Positions 37,725 to 46,171 of a stretch of DNA of 59,671 nt are shown in pieces. Positions within the stretch are counted from its first letter, which is position 1; each line of letters starts with the position of its first letter. Source of the stretch: CAYUVH01 sp964448135 (GTDB lineage Bacteria; Verrucomicrobiota; Verrucomicrobiia; Limisphaerales; UBA8199); the NCBI GenBank assembly GCA_964448135.1, contig CAYUVH010000015.1, positions 1 to 59,671 of the forward strand, given 5' to 3'. The translations under genes and the position numbers were made by a program. The notes under the pieces are model-generated. The model was given only the letters and a program-made list of their open reading frames with translations. It was not told where the DNA came from and did no database searches.

Positions 37725-39434
37725 GTGGAACACGGGTTCATCATCGAGATAGCGGTTTGCATCATCGCCGCGTGGGTGCTGGCGGTGGTGTGCCAGGTGG
37801 CGCGGCAGCCGTTGCTGCTGGCCTACCTGGGGGCGGGCTTTCTCATCGGCCCCAACGGCTTCAAATGGATCACCAATCCGGAGTCCATCAAGACGATCGC
37901 CAACCTCGGGTTGATTTTCCTGCTGTTCCTCATCGGCCTGGAGATGGACCTGCGCAAAATGTTCAGCGCGGGCAAGGCGATCCTGATCGCCGCCGCGGTG
38001 CAAATCCTGGGCTGCACGTTTCTCGGCTGGCTGGTCTTTCAAGCCACCCACCTCGGCGGCACGTGGCTGGCTTCCCTCTACCTGGCGGTGGCGGCGGCGA
38101 TGAGCAGCACGGTCATCATCGTCAAACTCCTCCACGACAAACACGAACTGGAAACCCTCGCCGGCCGCATCACCCTCGGCATCCTCGTCATGCAGGACCT
38201 GTTCGTGATCCTGTTCCTCGCCATCCAGCCCAACCTCAAGAATCCCGCGCTGGCGCCGCTGTTCCTCGCCTTCGGCAAGGTCCTGCTGCTGGTCGGTGTG
38301 TCGTATCTGATCAGCCGGTTCCTGTTGCCGCCGGTATTCCGGCTCGTGGCGCATCAGCCGGAACTGGTGCTGGTCGGCGCGCTCGCGTGGTGCTTCGCCA
38401 TGGCGGGCTTTGCCGACACGCTCAAACTCTCCCGCGAAATGGGCGCCCTCATCGCGGGCGTCATGGTCTCCACATTCCCCTACGCGCTGGACCTGGTACC
38501 CAGAGTGACCTCCATACGGGACTTTTTCGTGACGTTATTTTTCGTCGGTTTGGGCATGTCCATTCCGCTGCCCACGTGGGACCTCGTGCTGCTGATGTTT
38601 TTGCTCAGCCTGTTCCTCATCGGCAGCCGGCTCCTCACCGTATTTCTACCACTTTACCGGATGGGCTTGGGCCATCGGATCAGCCTGCTGCCGGCGATCA
38701 ATCTTTGCCAGATGAGCGAACTCTCCCTGGTGTTGCTGACGCTGGGAATGGCCACGGGCGACGTGCCTGCGAATCTCGTGAACGTCGCCGCGTTTTCATT
38801 CGTCTTCCTGGCGGTGGACTCCACGTATGCCATCGCGCGCAGCGACCAGATTCTGCGCAAGGCCTCGCCGTGGCTCGCGAAGCTCGGCTATCCCGACACC
38901 ATGCGTTCCGAGTCCGTCGCGCCGACGGAAAGCACGCCGCCCGTTTTCATCCTGGGTTGCTGGCGCTCCGCGAGCTCCCTGATTGAAGGCATCGGCCGAG
39001 ACGAACCCGCCCGGCTGTCGCAAATGCGCGTGGTGGATTTCAACCCACGCGTCATCCAGGCCTTGGGCAAGCGCGGGGTGCAGGTGGTGTACGGCGACAT
39101 CAGCCAGTTGGACACCTTGCGACACGCCGGAGTGACGCACGCTTCGGTCATCGTGTGCAGCCTGCCGGATTCGATTCTCAAAGGCGCCGACAATTTGCGG
39201 CTGCTCCGACAGGTGCGGGGTGTTGCCCCCAAGGCCTGCATCATCATGCACGCCGAGCGCCTCGATCAGGTGCCCAAGCTCTACGAAGCCGGCGCAGACT
39301 ACGTCATCGTCTCCCGTCTGTTGGAAGCCGCCCACATGATGGAAGTCCTCACCGCCGCCGAGAAAGGTCTGCTGGGCGAAGAGCGCGAACGGCAACTGGC
39401 CCAGCTCGAAGGCCGGAAAGAAGTTTTGCCCTAG
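37725..39434 (+). CDS. CPA2-family cation:proton antiporter with TrkA-N-like domain
   Basis: The protein has 569 residues with a GTG start; no ATG is available upstream in frame. About a dozen membrane helices cover residues 1-385, with the CPA2 pattern LAYLGAGFLIGPNG, FLLFLIGLEMDL and FADTLKLSREMGALIAG. The cytoplasmic C-terminus is a Rossmann-type TrkA-N domain (VFILGCWRSASSLIEGI, VVDFNPRVIQALGKRGVQVVYGD). The nucleotide-binding glycine motif is altered: GCWRSAS in place of the usual GxGxxG. That may change or abolish NAD(H) control. It probably exchanges K+ or Na+ for protons (KefB/YbaL-like). Confidence 0.9.
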   Translation: MEHGFIIEIAVCIIAAWVLAVVCQVARQPLLLAYLGAGFLIGPNGFKWITNPESIKTIANLGLIFLLFLIGLEMDLRKMFSAGKAILIAAAVQILGCTFLGWLVFQATHLGGTWLASLYLAVAAAMSSTVIIVKLLHDKHELETLAGRITLGILVMQDLFVILFLAIQPNLKNPALAPLFLAFGKVLLLVGVSYLISRFLLPPVFRLVAHQPELVLVGALAWCFAMAGFADTLKLSREMGALIAGVMVSTFPYALDLVPRVTSIRDFFVTLFFVGLGMSIPLPTWDLVLLMFLLSLFLIGSRLLTVFLPLYRMGLGHRISLLPAINLCQMSELSLVLLTLGMATGDVPANLVNVAAFSFVFLAVDSTYAIARSDQILRKASPWLAKLGYPDTMRSESVAPTESTPPVFILGCWRSASSLIEGIGRDEPARLSQMRVVDFNPRVIQALGKRGVQVVYGDISQLDTLRHAGVTHASVIVCSLPDSILKGADNLRLLRQVRGVAPKACIIMHAERLDQVPKLYEAGADYVIVSRLLEAAHMMEVLTAAEKGLLGEERERQLAQLEGRKEVLP

Positions 39435-39492
39435 CCCGCGATCCAAAATTCTTCACTACCCCTCCGGCCTTGGGGATGGTAAAACCTTCGCC

Positions 39493-40530
39493 GTGAACCA
39501 GCCGACCAGCGCCACCAAGCCTTCGCGTACCCCGCCGATCCTCACAACCACGGTGGGCTCCTACCCCGTACCGGAATGGCTCGCGGCGCTCCCCAGCGAG
39601 CAGGCATTGCTCGACGCAACCCGCGTGGTCTTTGATGTACAGCGGCAAGCCGGAATTGATTTGCCAACCGACGGGGAGTTGTATCGCTTCGATGTAAATC
39701 ATCCCGACACCAATGGCATGATCGAGTTCTTCGTCCACAAACTCGGCGGCATTCGCCGCGAAGTCGGACGCGCGGACACGAATGCGTTCCGCGCCAAAGC
39801 GGAGATGCGTTTCCGCCGGAAACCCGCCGCCGTTGTGACCGGTCCAATCACGGAGGGAACTTTGAACCTGCCGGAGGACTGCGCGCGGGCGGCGAGCGTG
39901 GCGGGCGGGCCGTTCAAGTTCACGCTGACGAGTCCCTACATGCTCTCGCGCACATTATTGGACCAGCATTACGGAGACTTTCGCGCGCTGACCCTGGCGA
40001 TCGCCGATGTAATGGCGGCGCAGGCGGCGGATCTGAATTGCGGTTGCGTGCAGGTGGACGAAGCGAACATCCCCGGCAATCCGGCGGACGGCCCGCTCGC
40101 GGCCGAAGCGATCAACCGCGTGCTCGACGCGGTGAAAACCGAGAAAGCAGTGCACTTTTGTTTCGGCAATTACGGCGGGCAGACCATCCAGGCCGGGGAT
40201 TGGGCGGCGCTGATCAGCTTTCTCAATTCCCTGCGCGCGGACCATCTGGTGCTGGAACTGGCCCACCGCCCCGCGGCGGACCTCGAAGCTCTGAAAGCGG
40301 TGGATCCGCGAATACGACTTGGTTTGGGCGTCGTGGACATCAAGGTCAACCGTATCGAAACGTCGGAGGAAATCGCGCGCGCCATTGAACGCGCGGAGAA
40401 AGTCCTGGGCCCGGGCCGGGTGCGGTATATCCATCCCGACTGCGGCTTCTGGATGCTGAAACGAAGCGTGGCCGATCGAAAGTTGGCGGCCCTCGGCCGC
40501 GGGCGCGACCTTTATCTGGGCCGCACATGA
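39493..40530 (+). CDS. cobalamin-independent methionine synthase-like (MetE C-terminal type) protein
   Basis: The protein has 345 residues with a GTG start. It is a stand-alone catalytic (UROD/MetE-like) barrel: TTTVGSYPVPEWL at the start, AGIDLPTDGELYRFD, VTGPITEG and VDEANIPG. Zinc ligands match the MetE pattern: His and Cys in VHFCFGNYGG, Glu in LVLELAHR, Cys in IHPDCGFWM. It is far shorter than full MetE (about 750 residues), so it probably uses a different methyl donor or another thiol substrate. It overlaps the enolase-superfamily gene by four bases (ATGA), so the two products are likely made in fixed ratio. Confidence 0.85.
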   Translation: MNQPTSATKPSRTPPILTTTVGSYPVPEWLAALPSEQALLDATRVVFDVQRQAGIDLPTDGELYRFDVNHPDTNGMIEFFVHKLGGIRREVGRADTNAFRAKAEMRFRRKPAAVVTGPITEGTLNLPEDCARAASVAGGPFKFTLTSPYMLSRTLLDQHYGDFRALTLAIADVMAAQAADLNCGCVQVDEANIPGNPADGPLAAEAINRVLDAVKTEKAVHFCFGNYGGQTIQAGDWAALISFLNSLRADHLVLELAHRPAADLEALKAVDPRIRLGLGVVDIKVNRIETSEEIARAIERAEKVLGPGRVRYIHPDCGFWMLKRSVADRKLAALGRGRDLYLGRT

Positions 40531-41951
40531 CGCCCCGCTTCGCCATTCGAGGATTCGATTTCTTCTCCCGGAACACCCGCACGCGGTTTCCGTTCCGTTA
40601 CGGCATCGCGAGCATGACGGAGGTGCCACATCTCTTCGTGCGCGCGCGCCTCGAGTTTGCCGGCATCGAAGTGCTCGGTGTCGCGTCGGAAGGTTTGCCG
40701 CCCAAATGGTTCACGAAGAATCCGGCCACCACTTTCGAGCAGGACCTGCCGGAGATGCGGCAGGTGATCGGGAACGCCGCGCGGCTCGCCTCGCAGGCGG
40801 CAGCGCGGCCGGTGACGTTTTTCGAGATGTGGCGCGAACTATACCGCCGGCAGATGGAATGGGCCGGCGCCCAGCGCATCCCGCCTTTGTTGGCCAACCT
40901 GGGCGTGAGCCTCGTGGAGCGCGCGGTGCTCGACGCGCTGTGCCGCGTGATGAGCCATCCGCTCCACGAAATGCTGCGCGAAAACGCGCTCGATATCCGC
41001 CTGGGCGATGTTTACCCCGAACTCAAAGGCGCCACGACGCGCGATTTGCTGCCGGCTCGGCCGCTCGCTGCCGTGCTGGTGAGGCATACGGTCGGTCTCG
41101 CGGATCCGCTCACGCCCGGCGAGATTTCGGAAGCCGACCGTGTGAATGACGGCCTGCCGCAGGACCTCGAAAGCTGCATCCGCTTCTACGATCTGCGCGC
41201 CTTCAAAATCAAACTCTGGGCCGACCCCGGGCGCGACCTGGCGCGACTGCGCGGTTTGCAGGCGGTGATCGAGGCGAATTGCCGGACCGAACCCATTGTC
41301 ACCTTGGACGGCAACGAGAACTTCAAAAACTTCGAAACCTTTCGGGAATTCTGGCGGGGCGTCGCCGGCGATGCTTCACTCGCAAAATTGGTGAGCTGGG
41401 TGTCCGTGATCGAGCAGCCGGTGCATCGCGATCACTCGCTGATCGCGGACGTCGGCGAAGTGCTTAAGAATTGGAAAGACCGGCCGCCCTTGATCATTGA
41501 CGAATCTGACGGCGCCGTGGGCGACCTCGACCGCGCGTTGTCCCTCGGCTACGCGGGTACCAGTCACAAGAATTGCAAAGGCATCGTGAAGGGCATCGCG
41601 AACGCCTGCTGGATCGAATACCGGCGGAAACGCGGGGCGAAGCTCGTGCTGACGGCCGAGGACCTTTGTAATCTCGGCCCCGTTGCGCTGCTTCAAGACC
41701 TGGCGATGGTGAGCCTACTGGGAATTTCGCACGTGGAACGGAACGGCCATCATTACTTTCGCGGCCTCACCCCGTGGCCACCGGACTGGCAGGCGGATAT
41801 CTTGCGCGACCACCCGGATCTCTACACGCGGCACCAGGACGGCTTCGCGCGCTTGCACATCCTCGAAGGCCGCGTGGACCTCGGCTCTGTCAACGCCGCA
41901 CCCTTCGGACTCAAGCCACTGTTCGACCCGTCAAGGTTTGAGCGGGTTTGA
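40527..41951 (+). CDS. enolase-superfamily (mandelate racemase-like) protein
   Basis: The protein has 474 residues. The ATG overlaps the upstream stop codon (ATGA). The barrel shows the superfamily landmarks: FKIKLWADP (Lys), VTLDGNENF (first metal Asp), VIEQPVHRD (Glu), LIIDESDGAV (third acid) and a TSHKNCKGIVKG segment with a late Lys. It is longer than the usual 350-400 residues, mainly through inserts before the barrel (about 60-130) and near the C-terminus. It likely abstracts the alpha-proton of a carboxylate; the substrate is unknown. Coupling to a MetE-like gene suggests one pathway, possibly using a sulfur- or methyl-containing acid (inference). Confidence 0.8.
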   Translation: MTPRFAIRGFDFFSRNTRTRFPFRYGIASMTEVPHLFVRARLEFAGIEVLGVASEGLPPKWFTKNPATTFEQDLPEMRQVIGNAARLASQAAARPVTFFEMWRELYRRQMEWAGAQRIPPLLANLGVSLVERAVLDALCRVMSHPLHEMLRENALDIRLGDVYPELKGATTRDLLPARPLAAVLVRHTVGLADPLTPGEISEADRVNDGLPQDLESCIRFYDLRAFKIKLWADPGRDLARLRGLQAVIEANCRTEPIVTLDGNENFKNFETFREFWRGVAGDASLAKLVSWVSVIEQPVHRDHSLIADVGEVLKNWKDRPPLIIDESDGAVGDLDRALSLGYAGTSHKNCKGIVKGIANACWIEYRRKRGAKLVLTAEDLCNLGPVALLQDLAMVSLLGISHVERNGHHYFRGLTPWPPDWQADILRDHPDLYTRHQDGFARLHILEGRVDLGSVNAAPFGLKPLFDPSRFERV

Positions 41952-42304
41952 GGTGTCACTCACACTCGGCACAAGCCTCGCTAGGGGCGCCATACTTATG
42001 AACCACGCCCCTCTGGCTCTTCAAACCCGGAGGGTTGATAGACAGTAGCCGGTGTGTCGAGCCGGGGCCTGCCTCGGATCGACCACCGGACAACCATGCT
42101 CATTCAATTTGCATCCCGAAGGGATGCCAGAAAACTTCGAACCTGTCGTTAAAGCTCCTGCATCAATTTCATTAAAACTGTGGCCGGGTGCCTTGCCGCG
42201 GCCTTGGCGAACGCAGGTCCTCGGCCACAAATCCCCCAACTGACCTTCGACCCCTGCCGGTCAACAAACCCCGACGCAACGGCCACTGAATAAATTAAAC
42301 CGCG
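41952..42304. other. intergenic region between convergent genes with a GAA-loop hairpin
   Basis: No gene is seen. A perfect hairpin GCATCCC-GAA-GGGATGC occupies 42111-42127, in the style of REP-like hairpins near 27434, 57286 and 59109. GGCCGGGTGC/GGCCTTGG-rich sequence follows near 42182. No T-run terminator is obvious. Confidence 0.5.
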
Positions 42305-43423
42305 CTAAGCCTTCATCCCCAAGCCCAGCGTCTCTTTGCAATAACGCAGGCTGCGCTCGAGCATTTCCTTCTGGTAAGCCTGTTCGGCTTTCGGGTCCGG
42401 AGAATTGTGCGCTTCGAGCGCGTGGCCGCGTTTGGCCATCGCGATGTAACCGGCCAGTTCGGAGGCTTTCGCCTTCGGCCAGACTTTCCAAAACGACGGG
42501 CGCAGATACGGGACATTGCGATTGAACCCGCAGATGATTTCGACAATGAAGGGCGCGTTTGGGCAAAGCGCATTAAACCGCTCGACGTAGCGCTTCCAAT
42601 CCACCAATCCATCGCCCACGGCCATCCATTGCACCTTTGCGCCTTCGGCGTCCTCCCAGATCATCGAATCGCGAATCCCCGTGCAAAGCGTGTGCGGCCC
42701 GAGTTTGTCGAGGCTCGCAATCGGATCTTCCATCGTCCACGTCGCATTGCCGGCGTCGAGTGTCGCGCCGACGTAATCGCTGCCCGCAGCCTCGATGAGC
42801 GTGAGCAATTCCTCGGCTTGCATGTCTCCCGCGTGATTTTCGATCGCAATTTTGACACCGGCATCCTGCGCCCGCGTGCGATTCGCGCGGCAGACTTTCG
42901 CCGTGTCGGCAATACGCGCCTCGATCCCGCCTTCGGTCTCACGATCCGGTCCCATCCCCAGCACGCAACGGATGGTGGGCGAGCCCAGATCGTGGGCCAC
43001 GCGAATCGCCAGCGCCAAATGCTCTTCAGCGGTGCCCCATTTGTCTTTGAAGGATTTCGATGTCGGGCAGATGCTCCACGTGCCCGCGTATAATTTCACC
43101 CCCACGTGCCCGGCTTTTTTGCGGATGTCCTTCAAATAGGGCGTCTCCAGGCTTTCGTAAGCGTCGAGGTCGGAGATGAGGATGGCATCGCATTTCTGTT
43201 CGGCCGCGTAATCCAACAGCGCCGGCGCTTTCAGGCCTAGCGCGCGGATGGAGAAATTGTCGAACCCCAGCGCAAGTTGCTGGGATTTGTTCGCCGGTTT
43301 GTCAGCGGCACTTACCGCTCCCAGGGCGGCAAGCCCCGCAGCAACGGTGGCGGTGCTTTTTATGAACGAACGGCGGTCCAAAGGCTGGCTCGTGAGGTGC
43401 ATGGCATGGTGGTCTGCGTGCAT
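42305..43423 (-). CDS. Tat-exported sugar phosphate isomerase/epimerase-like TIM barrel
   Basis: The protein has 372 residues; the second Met (start at 43402) is also plausible. A twin-arginine motif (DRRSFIKSTATVAAGLAALG) opens it. The barrel belongs to the xylose-isomerase-like/AP-endonuclease-2 family: VKIAIENHAGDM with the Glu and His, VGATLDAGNATW with the Asp, and a C-terminal IVEIICGFNR with the Glu. These are the usual divalent-metal ligands. The substrate is unknown; Planctomycetes and Verrucomicrobia carry many such exported paralogues for sugar catabolism. Downstream of the LRR gene on the same strand, gap about 146 bp. Confidence 0.82.
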   Translation of the reverse strand: MHADHHAMHLTSQPLDRRSFIKSTATVAAGLAALGAVSAADKPANKSQQLALGFDNFSIRALGLKAPALLDYAAEQKCDAILISDLDAYESLETPYLKDIRKKAGHVGVKLYAGTWSICPTSKSFKDKWGTAEEHLALAIRVAHDLGSPTIRCVLGMGPDRETEGGIEARIADTAKVCRANRTRAQDAGVKIAIENHAGDMQAEELLTLIEAAGSDYVGATLDAGNATWTMEDPIASLDKLGPHTLCTGIRDSMIWEDAEGAKVQWMAVGDGLVDWKRYVERFNALCPNAPFIVEIICGFNRNVPYLRPSFWKVWPKAKASELAGYIAMAKRGHALEAHNSPDPKAEQAYQKEMLERSLRYCKETLGLGMKA

Positions 43424-43569
43424 TTGATGCGCTGGCGCCCGACCTATTAGCGGAAAAGAAAGCGGGCGGCGAGAAGATGTTTAATTAATCCAACCCACGA
43501 GGAGTCTTGGTGGCCGCCCCGTGGCGTAGTGTGATAAAGGCCAGGTGGCCTACTTGTGATCAATAGGAC

Positions 43570-46074
43570 TCAGGGTGATCGAATTCGATAAAGTCGGCTT
43601 GGATGATTCGTCCATGCAAGGTCTTGAAAAGGAAAACTACTGGTGGCGAGCGTGTTTGTTGCCAGAGGCTCCCACGATGGATTGTTGAGGTTGGTCGTCG
43701 CCTCGATGACAACAACCATGCCGGGAGTCCAACTGATGACGAAACCAAACGCATTACCGGACCCGGTTTTGTTCTTGCCAGTCAAAGCCAGCGAGGGATT
43801 CCATAATACAGTCGGAAGCCCTTCCAATGTCTGAGTCCAGCCCGTGGTGCCCGGCAGATAATAGCCGACCGCCATTGTTTGCCGTGGCAGGGCGGTCGAC
43901 CAGATGGCTGGTGCGTCACCTCGAAAAAAAATTGCCGCCAGGCTCGTGCAATTCCACAAAGCAAATCCCCCGAGCTCAGATATTCCCTTGCCGAGGGTTA
44001 AGGTAGTCAGGCTGGGACAATCAGCGAACATTCCATACCCCAGGGTGGAGAGGCCGTCCCCGAGAGTGGCCGAAGTCAGCGAGGAACAGCTGCTGAAAGC
44101 CGATGTTCCCATCCAGGTAACGCTGTCCGGAATCTCAACGGTTGTAACGCCGGAAGCTGAGAAGGCCTGATCTCCTATGTTGGTTAAGCCGTTGGGGAGG
44201 GAAATATTGGTCAAACTCGTGCAGTTGGCGAAAGCCGCGTCCCCGATGGACGTCACAGGGCCACGAAAGATCACCTGGCTGAGTTTTGGGCAGTTTTGAA
44301 AGGTGTAATTCTCGATGCGCGTAACCGAAGTGCCGATTACCGAACTGGAAAGATTGGGACAACCATAGAACGCCGAATTCTCGAGATTGGTTATGTTGTC
44401 AGGAACAACGATGTCCAGCAGCGCAGTACTGGCGAAGGCCGCGATTCCAACGCGGACCAGGCTGTGCGGAAATGAAATGCTTGAGAGCATAGTGCCTGAA
44501 AAGCACTCAGCGCCAATACTCTCGACTCCCTCCGGAATCGTGATCCGGGTCAAACCCGTGCCAACAAACGCGGACCTGCCCAGCCTGGTGACTTTGGCGG
44601 GGATTGCGACATTCGTCAGTTCCGAACTGCCATAAAAAAGATTATCGCGAATTTCGGTCAAGCCGGTGGGTAAGCTGATGCTGGTAAAACGGGTATAAGA
44701 AAATGCGCCATTGTCCAGGTTGGTGGCCGTGGACGGAAGATCCATGGCAGGCACTCCAGTTCCGGAAAATGCTCCTCCGCCGATCCTAATGAGGCCTTTT
44801 CCGAGTTGGACGCAGGTAAGACTGGCACAGTTGGCGAAGGCCCCCGCTCCGAGGTTGGTGACCCCCTCTGCCAGACTCACGTTGGTCAATCCATAGCAAT
44901 TTGCGAAAACTAGATCGTCAACGCTGGTCACGTTGGTGGGGATGATCACGGAAGTCAGGCTGGAGCAGCCGGAGAATGCCAGTTGACCAATCTCCTTGAC
45001 CCCCTTTCCCAAACTAATCTCGGCAAGGCTTTGGCAATCTGAGAAGGCAGAGGGACTGATTTGTTTCAGCCCGCTGCCAATGATCGCATTGGTAAGAGTA
45101 CTGGAAATGAAAGCTTGGGACGCCACGCTGGCAATATTGTCCGGCAGGGTCACGGTCTGCAGGCTGGACCAGCCAAATGCCTCATCCTCTATGCTTTTCA
45201 AACTGTCTGGAAAAGTGACGTTCTTCAGACCGACGTGGGCAAATGCATAGAAACCTATGTTTGTAAGTGTGGTTCCAAGCTCAATTTCGGCCAGACGGGA
45301 GCAGCGTGCGAATGCGCCGCGCTGCACGTTGCGGACGGAATTGCCGAAGAAGATGGATTGCAGGTCGTTTCTGTCCGCAAATGCCCAATCGCCGATACTT
45401 GTTACCGCCATGAAATTGATCGTATCAGGCAGAACCACAACCGGATTGGAACCGGTGTATTGGGTAATGGTGATTTCGCCGTTGATGCGCAAATACTGGT
45501 AGGGCGTTGTCTCGTTCCACTGCAAGGTGCGAAGTTGTCCAAATGTTCGCCGCCAGCCTTTGGTGTCCGGCAAATAGAAAACCGTGGCCTTACGGTCGCC
45601 GGAAAAGACCGTGGAGCCAAGGCTGGGCGCGTCGCCAATGAATTGCACGGCGGTCAGGTTGGAGCAGCCGTAGAATGCGCTGGTGCCAATGCTTTGGACT
45701 CCGCTTCCGATCGTAACGGTCGTCAGCCTGCTACACAGCCTGAATGCCTGGCTTCCAATTACGGCGACGCTGTCCGGAATCCTTACGCTGGTAACGTTGG
45801 TTTTGTGGGCAAATGCATAGCTTCCTACGACGGTGACCGGTTGACCATTATCCATGGTAGGGATTGTTACCGCCCCGCCAGATCCATCGTATCTAACGAG
45901 TGTCAATCCGGTCTCGTTCTTTCCGTAGTGAAACTGTGCTTCCATGCTAATCGGGATGGAAAGCAATGAGGCGGCAATAAACCAGAAGGCACATCTTCTG
46001 AGTGAGGCAGCGGCCGGACACTTGAACTTGGTGTCAAAATATCCGGCGCTTGCAACCCTTGCTGTTATTCTCAC
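43570..46074 (-). CDS. BspA-type leucine-rich repeat secreted protein
   Basis: The protein has 834 residues with a signal-like hydrophobic stretch (about 28-45). Most of it is BspA-type LRR units of about 22-23 residues: IGSQAFRLCSRLTTVTIGSGV, IGTSAFYGCSNLTAVQF, IGDAAFANCTSLTNISLPNGL and so on, more than two dozen. Two GWRRTF/GWTQTL spots interrupt the pattern (about residues 160 and 760). The C-terminal 60 residues (VVVIEATTNLNNPSWEPL ... SRLYRIRSP) are the module shared with other secreted proteins here. BspA-type LRR proteins are usually cell-surface adhesion or binding proteins. The start at 46074 lies 97 bp after the DUF1552 gene. Confidence 0.85.
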   Translation of the reverse strand: MRITARVASAGYFDTKFKCPAAASLRRCAFWFIAASLLSIPISMEAQFHYGKNETGLTLVRYDGSGGAVTIPTMDNGQPVTVVGSYAFAHKTNVTSVRIPDSVAVIGSQAFRLCSRLTTVTIGSGVQSIGTSAFYGCSNLTAVQFIGDAPSLGSTVFSGDRKATVFYLPDTKGWRRTFGQLRTLQWNETTPYQYLRINGEITITQYTGSNPVVVLPDTINFMAVTSIGDWAFADRNDLQSIFFGNSVRNVQRGAFARCSRLAEIELGTTLTNIGFYAFAHVGLKNVTFPDSLKSIEDEAFGWSSLQTVTLPDNIASVASQAFISSTLTNAIIGSGLKQISPSAFSDCQSLAEISLGKGVKEIGQLAFSGCSSLTSVIIPTNVTSVDDLVFANCYGLTNVSLAEGVTNLGAGAFANCASLTCVQLGKGLIRIGGGAFSGTGVPAMDLPSTATNLDNGAFSYTRFTSISLPTGLTEIRDNLFYGSSELTNVAIPAKVTRLGRSAFVGTGLTRITIPEGVESIGAECFSGTMLSSISFPHSLVRVGIAAFASTALLDIVVPDNITNLENSAFYGCPNLSSSVIGTSVTRIENYTFQNCPKLSQVIFRGPVTSIGDAAFANCTSLTNISLPNGLTNIGDQAFSASGVTTVEIPDSVTWMGTSAFSSCSSLTSATLGDGLSTLGYGMFADCPSLTTLTLGKGISELGGFALWNCTSLAAIFFRGDAPAIWSTALPRQTMAVGYYLPGTTGWTQTLEGLPTVLWNPSLALTGKNKTGSGNAFGFVISWTPGMVVVIEATTNLNNPSWEPLATNTLATSSFPFQDLAWTNHPSRLYRIRSP

Positions 46075-46171
46075 TTCAGGCAGCTGCCGAAGCTATAACC
46101 GAACCAAACCAAGGAATCAAATCCAGAATGTACGCTCGCGACTTCCAACCGATTAGCTCCCGGGTTGAATC

